A DNA stretch of 64,000 nt from assembly GCF_932526225.1 (NCBI RefSeq), contig NC_064035.1, forward strand, positions 15,052,469-15,116,468, written 5' to 3'. The notes beneath the pieces were generated by a model. It was not told the DNA's origin. It saw nothing but the letters and a program-made list of their open reading frames with translations, and did no database searches. Positions 34,121 through 42,491 of this stretch are shown in pieces (positions within the stretch are counted from its first letter, which is position 1; every line of letters starts with the position of its first letter). This stretch comes from Nematostella vectensis. Lineage: Eukaryota > Cnidaria > Anthozoa > Actiniaria > Edwardsiidae. The position numbers and the translations under genes are program-made.

Positions 34121-34250
34121 TTGTTCCCTGCTAGCAGAGGCCTCTTTTCTCTGTATTTCGCTGTGCTTGCGTTCGCGAGGAAAAGAGTATCTTTTTCTCG
34201 CGAACTCCAGCCCAGCGAAATGCAGAGAAAAGAGGCCTCTGCTAGCAGGG
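34121..34250. mobile_element. Near-perfect 125-bp palindrome (hairpin MITE) with 8-bp flanking repeat
   Basis: 34126-34163 pairs with 34213-34250 with a single mismatch, and the inner part (TTCGCGAGGAAAAGA against TCTTTTTCTCGCGAA) pairs almost to the centre. The 8-bp word AAATCAGG stands at 34113-34120 and 34251-34258, as expected for a target duplication of hAT type. Five bases (TTGTT) on the left have no right-hand partner. Confidence 0.7.
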
Positions 34251-34559
34251 AAATCAGGTCGCTATAGGAAGAAGGGGGGTGGGGGGGCGAAGCAAATAAA
34301 ATATCTAAGGCTTGCCCCCCTCGTTAACAAAGTTTTCAAGCCATGGCCTTGTATACCAAGCGAATACGATCATGTTATCTTGGATATATACAGTGGACTG
34401 TCGGTCAGTAACTCGATCAGTATCAGTTTTTTACTTTAGAACCTTTGTTTCGCATTTTTATTGAATTCTACTCCCGGGAGAGTAACCGAATCATTCGATA
34501 ACAAGATCTCCCATCAGCTGGCAGGGATCTCCTGTTATCGAACTCTAAAGCATGACAGT

Positions 34560-34660
34560 ATGCTATTACGATCGCCTGTAGTCTCCCTCGCAGCCGTTCT
34601 GGACTCGTCACGCTAGGCGGAGCTTAGCTCAAGACGGCTCTGGCGATCTAGTGAGACTAG
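34560..34660 (+). repeat. Short dispersed repeat sharing the MAPEG 5' flank
   Basis: GCAGCCGTTCTGGACTCGTC followed by ACGCTAGGCGGAGCTTA matches the interrupted sequence around 32.14 and 32.41 kb. CGATCGCC...AGTCTC and GGCGATC...GAGACT make the block partly self-complementary, so it may be a MITE or SINE. Confidence 0.5.
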
Positions 34661-35009
34661 ATAGCTAGTAGAATCTCCAAGGTTATCGTGGTTAACTTTA
34701 TAGTATTGCTTTTATAAACGGCATTTCAATCAAGCTTTCAACAATATTCCAAGTAAAAACTCTACTCTTGGAATTTCTTAGCCTTCGCCAAAGACGGAGT
34801 CAGAGGTAGAAAGTCCAGCTCAGCCGTCAGTCGGCAAAGGATTCTCTCCGCTGAGCCGCAATGCGCGAACGAACAACGAGGATAAGTTAGGCGAGGGTTA
34901 CGTCACCAAGCTGGCCTCGTACCAGGTATATTAGACAATCTGTGCCTGGTTCCTCCCTACTCACACTAGCCCCTCAGTAGCAAATCCAGGGAGGTGTGGT
35001 TAAAGACAA

Positions 35010-35205
35010 GCCATCATTATCAGAATCATATCATCATCATCATTACCGTTATCATTATCATCGTTATTATAAATATCATTATTATATCAGGGCCGTAGCA
35101 GGGGGTGGGGCACTGGGGGCACGTGCTCCCCCAATATTTTCAAAAATTATAAATGACCAGTAGGGGCGTGGCTGTGCCCCCAATATTTTCTTAATTTTTC
35201 AGTAT
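35010..35205 (+). repeat. ATC microsatellite followed by a G/C-tract dispersed repeat
   Basis: (ATC/ATT)n at about 35020-35085 abuts a copy of the family GGCCGTAGCAGGGGG...GGGGGCACGTGCTCCCCC...GGGGCGTGGCTGTGCCCCCAA. Other copies are at 12785-12920 and 54305-54510. Confidence 0.65.
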
Positions 35206-35392
35206 TGTGCCTCCAATCGTTCTAGGCCTGCTACCGTTCTGTATATCCAATCATGACTAAGCCCCCCGCACTTGTACTTACCACGCAATGATATCCTAAG
35301 GCTTGATTGTTTAAAGAATGTCTAATCAGACCACGCGAGCAATAACAAATATGGGCGAAAGGAGTTCTTTAATTTGGTATTTTTTTTCTTAG

Positions 35393-35470
35393 GGTCGCAC
35401 TGTGGTTGTCAAGAGACTTAACAAAAAAATCGTTCATTTGTCGCGAACAGTACTTATCGAACTAAAGCAG
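35393..35470 (+). pseudogene. Kinase-homology-domain exon of the receptor cyclase relic
   Basis: A 26-codon exon bounded by TTTTTTCTTAG and the donor CAG/GTGCGT encodes GRTVVVKRLNKKIVHLSR then TVLIELKQ. This is the VAVK...L..ELK segment (lysine strand and helix C) of the kinase-homology domain. Flanking kinase-homology exons were not found. Confidence 0.7.
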
Positions 35471-35659
35471 GTGCGTTTGCTTGTTCGTTGTCTTGTGGTC
35501 ATTTGACCAAGTCTTTAGTCTTTGCCTTTATGTTGGCATAATGTCGTAATGTTGGCTATAACCAGAAAGTGATTTGTCAACTCCCTTTTGGGACAAATTT
35601 GTTGTACACTCTTTGCATCTTCGACCCCCTTAATCGTTCAACTTTTGTACCCAATTTTA

Positions 35660-36062
35660 ATACAGGAAATACAGTGAAATACAGGAAAATACAGGGAATT
35701 ACAGGTGAATACAGGGAAATACAGGAGAATTTAGGGAAATACAGGAGAATACAGGGAATTACAGGTGAATACAGGGAAATACAGGAGAATTTAGGGAAAT
35801 ACAGGAGAATACAGGGGAATACAGTGAATACAGGGAAATACAGGAGAATACAGGGAAATACAGGAGAATACAGGGAAATACAGGAGAATACAGGGAAATA
35901 CAGGGAAATACAAGAAAATACAGGAAAATACAGGAGAATACAGGGAAATACAGGAGAATACAGGGGAATACAGGGTAAACCAGGGAAATACAGGATAATA
36001 CACGGTAAACCAGGGAAATACAGTGTAAACCAGAGAAATATAGGGAAATACAGGAAAATTAA
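35660..36062 (+). repeat. 10-bp-based minisatellite (CAGGGAAATA / CAGGAGAATA), about 400 bp
   Basis: Ten-base words with core ACAGG[G/A]AAT alternate about 38 times. The long open frames on both strands (RRIQGNTGEYREIQE-like and the reverse) result from the composition and carry no function I can support. It lies in an intron of the cyclase locus. Confidence 0.85.
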
Positions 36063-36139
36063 GGAGAGAATATAATTATTAATTATAATACAATATAATA
36101 TACTATTATGATACAATTTGATATGGGTACATGAAGTAG

Positions 36140-37050
36140 TCACCTAGCAGAGGATTTTGTGCCGGGGGGGGGGGGTTCGTTTACCCACAAAGCGGACCAA
36201 GTTTGAGCGGGGGGGGGGTCGTTTACCCGCAAAGCGGGCCATTCTCTCTTAGGTAGCTCGTCCTACCTCGTACTGGTATTAATTTTTCTTAATTAGGGCG
36301 GGCCTTCAAGACAAACTCCACCCCTGGCTACGGGCCTGGGTAGTGTGAGCGTGGGATACTACGAAACGAGCTGAAAGGGGGATTGCGTCAAGTAACACGA
36401 GAAAAAAAATTGAAGGCATTTAAAGAGCTCATAATGGGTTTTCCGTGGGTTGCAGTTTATTCAACTACCCTGTCATTATAGAAAACGAAAGATAATAGGT
36501 GCGAAACCAGGATTTTCTGAGGGAATCGGTGCGCAGTCAAAAATATCATACGAAAATAGTAAAATATTTGGCGATCGTTCAACTAGAAATGATCCATGTT
36601 TTTGGCGTTCAAGGGGGATGGCTCTCCCCCGGCCATCCGTATTACATATTGAAAGAATCATCATGTTCCTGCCACCATTGTGGCCTACGGGGAATTTCAA
36701 ACTCCATGCGCATTAACATTTCAAGAGTTGTTCAATGCAAGCCCGTACCGGGGGGGGGGGGGGGGGGGGGGGGTTGCAGGAGGGGCGAACGCACCCCCAC
36801 AACGGCCAAAGGTCCACTTTCGGTTCTCAATAGACGTGCTATTTTTTGTAGACAAAACAATTAAGCATCAGCTAGATCACTCAGGTATGTAGCCAAATCC
36901 GACAATAAACGTCCCTTGAAGATAGTGCAAAGGCATGGTCAGATTTTCATCAGAGAAATCATCTTCTTCCCCCCCCCCCCCCCCCCCCCCGTAAATATTA
37001 GGTCCACTTTTTCGGATTTCACACCCCGTCAAAAAAAATCCTGGGTACGG
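36140..37050 (+). repeat. Cluster of G/C-tract dispersed repeats
   Basis: Several fragments with 7-30 base G or C runs are present. 36740-37050 contains GGTCCACTTTCGGTTCTCAA, TAGACGTGCTATTTTT, CCAAATCCGACAA, a C run, and AATCCTGGGTACGGGC. The same order recurs at 58250-58600, with a partial inverted copy at 55095-55205. Another G-run fragment is at about 38330-38430. Confidence 0.7.
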
Positions 37051-37089
37051 GCTTGTAATGTATTTAGTCTCATAATATACTTATTTCAG

Positions 37090-39815
37090 GGGAACAAATA
37101 TCATCGAAAACATGGTGTCGTTGATGGAAAAGCATGCAAATCATCTGGAGCAGCTGGTGGAAGAGAGAACACGCCAGCTAAACAAGGAGAAGGAGAAAAC
37201 AGATCGCATCTTATACAGATTACTGCCTCCGTAAGTTTATCACACAAATAACACCCACCGGAACCGTGAACAACCGTGTATTGTAGAAATCATAGACTTA
37301 CAACTAACAAGAGCACATAATCCACACACCCCATCCCCCTTAAAAAAGTTCAATTCACTCCTCGTTATAAGTGTAATGTGTTACTCCACAAACAAACGTC
37401 AATCACAAGGAGATCATTTCATGCGCATTTGGCTCAGTCGTCGGCAGCCAAAATAAACTTGAAAGGCGCCTGATGTGCTGATGACTTCTTATTGCATTCC
37501 AGGCCAGTCGCTGAGCTGAGCAACAACATGGTAGAGGCGGAGGAGTTCGAAGAAGTGACAATCTTCTTTAGCGATATTGTGGGGTTTACTAAACTCTGTT
37601 CCAACAGCACTCCACTTGAGGTAGACAAGATAACTAAACAAGCACAAACCCTACCCTCCCTCCCACCCACCGGCAGATTCCGAGACATTACGGGCTCTTA
37701 AAATGTAGGCACATACAACTAACCCTGACTCGTGAGACTGCAAGTCATATATAGCTGTCCATATATTTCAAGCTCATGCTAAAATAGAGATATTTACCTG
37801 GTTATTGGGTCATTTGTTATAGGACAATAATGACTTGTGACGACTTACAGGATATTTTTTGTTCCGCAGGTGGTTGATTTTCTTAACAGTCTGTATGTGG
37901 CTTTTGACGAGATCATAACAAGGTTTGACGTTTACAAGGTAAATTACTGAATTAATTGATTAATTGAGACTCCAACCTCATAAAATGCATTTCCAGTTTT
38001 GTTTAGACTGTTAAAGTTTTGAGGGCACTATCTAACTCCATGTGCCTTTTGGTCAGGTTGAAACGATCGGCGATGCGTACATGGTGGTCAGCGGTTGTCC
38101 TGTGTTGAATAGTATCCAACACGCAGCTGAGATTGCTAGTATGGCGCTGGACCTGATGAGTCACATGACAGTGTTTCGCATACGTCATCGACCTGAGGAC
38201 CAATTGCAGCTGCGAATTGGGATCAACACAGGTAAACCGTACGCTATAGTTCACCTAGTGGAATATACACTGTTAACTTTTTCCCTTCAACCCACAAGAA
38301 ATTTTCCATTTGTTAGCGCTAAAAGCGGATCGATTTGGCCATTTTGGATTTCAGTGGCAGGGGCCGCAGACCATTTTTTTGACGGGGGGGGGGGGGGGGG
38401 GGCTGAAAAAAGAGTGGCGGGAGTGGACGGGGGGGAGGTCTGGTATCAATTCCTCACCCTCAGGGAATTTGAGTAAATTGAAAAGAGAGCTCATATCTTG
38501 TATTTTGGTAAAATACAAAAATTACTAATGTAACAAAGTCTCGTGTTTTTATTCACAGTACGGTTGTCATTAGAATGTGGATTTTTAATTGAGTAGTAGC
38601 ACAATAGTGCAGCCTTGAACACTTATCAAATCCAAGTGAAATTCAGCTGAAATTTACGCCATAGAACATTATTTAGAATTTTCTTTCCCTCTATTTTGAA
38701 AAAGAAATGGCGGAAAATTTGAAGGGGGGGGGGGGGCTATAGGCTTTATGACTATACTAAAATCTAGCTTTCTTCGCAAATGAGTTTCCAGGTCTGTTTC
38801 GGTTTAAAAGGGCGTTGCCTGCGGAGGGTGGCTAGGCTTTATCAGTTCATTACAATTATATCACACAATGATGGCGGTAGCAGCCAAATGTTCTAATGAA
38901 TTTGTTAGGCATTTTGCTTTACCATAAAAATAATCACAGGAACAGTATTTCATACGAAATTTGTTTCATGCGAAGGCATTGAATTTCGCATTGAATGTCA
39001 AAAACGACCGTCATGCTTCCAATGCGATGTGTACAGGGTGAGTCGGTGCCCACACTCTTATAAAAGTCTACATTTTCTAAATAGCCAGTACCCAAAATAT
39101 AAGAACCTATTATGCAAGACAAAATCTAGGTTCTTACACTCAGGTTTTTACTGCGAATTTATCTCTGATTTTTTTTCAACTGGGCGGGTTTTTCTTGGAG
39201 GAAAGAGGCCAAGTCAAACTCAAGGTGACTAGCAAGAATTTGGTGGCCAGCTCATCTGTTTTTTATATATATATAAAAATCAACGCCCACAATCAAATGG
39301 CTAAAAAGTATTTGGAGATACAGCCCCCAGGTGCCCCTCTACATCTCTGGATGGTTCCTGAAATCAGCGCCATTCCAGGCATTAATTCTCACCCTGGTCC
39401 CAGAGCCTCGAGCGTTGCCAGATTTCTTGCAAAAATTACACATCTGGAAAACGGCCCATTGATGTCATTGGGTTTATAAAATAAGTGTTTTTTTTGAGTG
39501 GAAAAGCACCCCATTGTCAATGGTGCTTACCCTGGTCCCAGAGCCTCGAGTGTTGCTAGCTTTCTTGCAAAAAATACACATCTGGAAAACGGCCCATTGA
39601 TGTCATTTGGGTTTATAAAATAAGTGTTTTTTTGAGTGGGAAGGCACCCCATTGTCAATTGTGCTAATACGCCCATTTGGTTATTCTAGCGCCGGGGCAT
39701 GGTGACGACGTACTGGCTTTTGGGCAAAGAGGGGTTCAACAAACCCCTGCAGAAACCCGCCCCGGACATCTTCGAGCCCGTGTCCGAGACACTGGACGTG
39801 TATTACGCAAGTTGA
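37090..39815 (+). pseudogene. Guanylate cyclase catalytic module exons
   Basis: 37090-37230 encodes the signalling helix (NIIENMVSLMEKHANHLEQL, then VEERTRQLNKEKEKTDRILY). 37503-37620 has [20 protein letters not shown] with the metal-binding Asp, and 37870-37938 has VVDFLNSLYVAFDEIITRF. 38057-38231 has [15 protein letters not shown] (guanine-site Glu, second metal Asp) and [10 protein letters not shown]. 39144-39224 has LGGFFLEERGQVKLK, and 39690-39815 has GMVTTYWLLGKEGFNKP and the stop. All shown exons are open and bounded by GT/AG. The exon after GINTG, which normally supplies the G-x-x-x-PRYCLFGDTVNTASR part with the catalytic Asn and Arg, is not in 38232-39143, and the phases (1 then 0) confirm a gap. 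Without it the enzyme should be inactive. Confidence 0.8.
39391..39668 (+). repeat. 138-bp tandem duplication
   Basis: ACCCTGGTCCCAGAGCCTCG begins at 39391 and again at 39529. The two copies are about 95% alike and lie just before the last cyclase exon. Confidence 0.8.
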
Positions 39816-39873
39816 CGTGTCACACGTGGCACGGTATTGATGGGATAATTCCTGTGTGCTATACACCTATTTC

Positions 39874-39879
39874 AATAAA
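39874..39879 (+). other. Poly(A) signal after the cyclase terminal exon
   Basis: AATAAA 59 bp past the TGA at 39813-39815, in a suitable position to end the transcript. Confidence 0.45.
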
Positions 39880-40109
39880 GGTTGTCAGATGGCAAATGGC
39901 GATTGGCAAATGGCAGTTCTACGACCGAAAGAAACCATGCATCTCGAAGAATATGGATAATTCAAAACAATCATCCATTAAAGGTTACCAATGTTTGGCT
40001 CTGACATTGCTGGACTTTATTTAACACCTTTAATTTTACGAATAATTAGTACCCATAAGCCATTTATCATTCGCCATTTGCACTGACAACCGCTTTTGTG
40101 AAATATGTG

Positions 40110-40965
40110 TATATAAGTCAATTTATGTGATGTGCAAGATTGTAAGCTGAGTTAGCGTTTTGTGATCGGGGGAAAGGCAGCTATACGAACGACAGGTCAT
40201 GTCAATTTATGTCATGTGCAAGCTGTGTTACCGTTTTGTGATCGGGCGAAAAGCAGCTATACGAACGGCAGGTCATGTCAATTTATGTGATGTGCAAGCT
40301 GTGTTACCGTTTTGTGATCGGGCGTAAGGCAGTTATAAGAACGACAGGTCATATCAATTTATGTGATGTGCAAGCTGTGTTACCGTTTTGTGATCGGGGG
40401 AAAAAGGCAGCTATACGAACGACAGGTCATGCCAATTTATGTGATGTGCAAGCTGTGTTACCGTTTTGTGATCGGGTTAAAGGCAGCTATACTAACGACA
40501 AGTCATGTCAATTTATGTGATGTGCAAGCTGTGTTACCGTTTTGTGATCGGGTTAAAGGCAGCTATACGAACGACAGGTCATGTCAATTTATGTGATGTG
40601 CAAGCTGTGTTACCGTTTTGTGATCGGGTTAAAGGCAGCTATACTAACGACAAGTCATGTCAATTTATGTGATGTGCAAGCTGTGTTACCGTTTTGTGAT
40701 CGGGCGAAAGGCAGCTATACTAACGACAGGTCATGTCAATTTATGTGATGTGCAAGCTGTGTTACCGTTTTGTGATCGGGTTAAAGGCAACTATACTAAC
40801 GACAAGTCATGTCAATTTATGTGATGTGCAAGCTGTGTTACCGTTTTGTGATCGGGCGAAAGGCAGCTATACTAACGACAGGTCATGTCAATTTATGTGA
40901 TGTGCAAGCTGTGTTATTGTTTTGAGATCGGGCGAAAGGCAGCTATACTAACGACAGGTAATATT
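40110..40965 (+). repeat. 76-bp satellite array, about 11 copies
   Basis: Units start with ATTTATGTGATGTGCAAG at 40121, 40205, 40281, 40357, 40435, 40511 and onward every 76 bp. The first is longer (84 bp) and diverged, while inner units are 95% alike or better. Two-unit patterns (GGGTTAAAGGCAG versus GGGCGAAAGGCAG) alternate, which suggests recent spread of dimers. It begins about 300 bp after the cyclase stop codon. Confidence 0.9.
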
Positions 40966-41081
40966 AGTGCCAGAGTAGTGACACCTAATAGAGGATAATA
41001 TAAACAACATATCGCATCCTCGGGCCCTTCGCTGCTGCAGTGTTAATCTACCGTACGCGATACAGCAGTAAGCATAATTAT

Positions 41082-41226
41082 AGGTTATTTCACGGTTGGT
41101 GAGCGCGTACGATTTTTTTTTCACGACTTGTGTAAAACAAACGAACGAACAAGCGCAGCGAGTGAGTTTGTTTTACACAACGAGTGAATAAAAATCGTAA
41201 AAGCAAACTAACCGTGAAATAACTTA
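41082..41226. mobile_element. 145-bp hairpin MITE
   Basis: AGGTTATTTCACGGTT at the left pairs with AACCGTGAAATAACTT at the right. ACTTGTGTAAAACAAAC and GTTTGTTTTACACAACG form the inner stem. Non-coding. Confidence 0.75.
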
Positions 41227-41256
41227 TTGTATACATAACGAGATTTTGAATGAGCG

Positions 41257-41705
41257 AAAAGAACTTTCAGATATAAAACATTTCATTTTGCATGATACAT
41301 TTGTTCTTGAGCTCTGTTGAGCGAGAGAATGAAATTTTACTGTGAAAATTGAATACAAAGCGTTCAAAATGGAAGACAATAGATTTGCAACTGAACCGTC
41401 GGTAGAACAGCCAAGTCTTATAAAATGTAATGTAAGCTTATTATAAATTTCTCAATATGCATAAAATAAATAAAATACAGCATGGAAAGTGCTTTGTACA
41501 GTTTTTATTCACTCGTTGTTTTGTATCAAAAGAACTTTCAGTTTTTATTCACTCGTTGTTTTGTATCAAAAGAACTTTCAGATATAAAGCATTTCATTTT
41601 GCATGTTACTTTTGTTCTTGAGCTCCATTAAGCGAGAGAATAAAATTTTACTTTGAAAATTGAAAACACAGCGTTCAAAATGGAAGACAATAGATTTGCT
41701 ACTCT
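41257..41705 (+). repeat. Direct duplications of about 138 bp and 40 bp
   Basis: 41257-41395 recurs at 41568-41705 at roughly 90% identity (AAAAGAACTTTCAGATATAA start). Between them 41501-41540 is repeated exactly as 41541-41580. The 40-bp word begins GTTTTTATTCACTCGTTGTT, which overlaps the inner arm of the neighbouring hairpin element. The block probably arose from rearranged copies of that element. Confidence 0.75.
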
Positions 41706-42491
41706 CAATGATTGAATTGAGACACATCAGGGAGTTTCGAGTGAGTCTTCGAGCAAACAAAACGATTTTTCTCACAAGCGAAAATAATGATATAGCCAAT
41801 CAGAACGCCGATACGGCGTTTTTCACTAGTGGAAAAATATCGTGCGACCAATCAGCTGGCTTCTCTAGCGCGAAGAGACTAGTTTTATCACAATGGTTTT
41901 TGGCGCGTAAATCTCGGTATGTATATAATAAGCAGTTACCAAACATCTCACAGAAAAGGCACACTGAAAACATTTATTATAAATATTAGTATGCTACAGT
42001 GCAAATATCATATTCTTTACCGATTTTTTCTTATTGTCGTATTCATTTCACGCATATATGAATTATTCTAATTACTCGTGAGTTTGACTCAATATAATAT
42101 TATTAAAAATATGGCCCCTGTTCAACGAGGGTGTGAAGTTGTGTCGTTTTTATAGCTTGGGTCTTGTCACACCTCAGGTGCCACACGTGGAAACAGCTGT
42201 AATGAAAAGAGATTCCTCAGTTTTCATAAAATTTGGTCGGTTGTGAAGTTTTCACGAATCATCAGGTTCAACCGAATTACATGGAGAAATTAAAGCAAAT
42301 ACGACGGCATGGAGAACGTGGCCAAAAATGCTTTCGTGCTATGGACTTAATCTTAGACTAGTTTCGCCACAATCGTTTCCTCCGAAGCATAGTTCCCTCA
42401 AAATTAAATTTAAGGGTATAGGATAAGGATATGGTCGCGCATACAGATAACTATTTCAGTCACCACTTTGGCATTCGTTTGTACGAAGTGT
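41706..42491. other. Intergenic, non-coding
   Basis: AT-rich sequence without supported features between the foldback block and the 3' end of the ASPP gene. Confidence 0.4.

Larger units (their letters stand above)
26954..39815 (+). pseudogene. Receptor guanylate cyclase locus, degenerate
   Basis: Exon-like pieces follow the domain order of membrane guanylate cyclases: signal peptide and ligand-binding (PBP1/ANF-receptor) fold at 26954-27612, 27928-28209, 28497-28628 and 29205-29302; one kinase-homology exon, 35393-35470; signalling helix, 37090-37230; cyclase catalytic domain, 37503-37620, 37870-37938, 38057-38231 and 39144-39224; C-terminus, 39690-39815 (TGA). Many junctions still fit in phase (28628 to 29205; 37230 to 37503). 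However, the ligand-binding exons carry about three frameshifts. The exon between 28209 and 28497 is missing by phase and by homology. I find no transmembrane exon, and most of the kinase-homology domain is absent. The cyclase exon that should hold the RYCLFGDTVNTASR-type segment is absent too. A 6-kb stretch (29.3-35.4 kb) is filled with repeats and another gene. I infer a decaying paralogue. Mis-assembly or unusual exons cannot be excluded. Confidence 0.75.

Noticed and set aside
35569-36143. 168- and 188-codon frames rich in Y, R, I, Q or in F, P, C, L
   Set aside because: Both come from the decamer array. Neither has flanking coding sequence.
36499-36892. Gly-rich frames near 36.7 kb
   Set aside because: Glycine runs are just poly-G tracts of a dispersed repeat.
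38140-38185. Hammerhead-like CTGATGAGTCA in the cyclase exon
   Set aside because: No GAAA box or stem I partner follows. The sequence is coding for LDLMSHM.
40110-40965. CRISPR-like array
   Set aside because: Units are continuous 76-bp repeats without unique spacers and the genome is eukaryotic.
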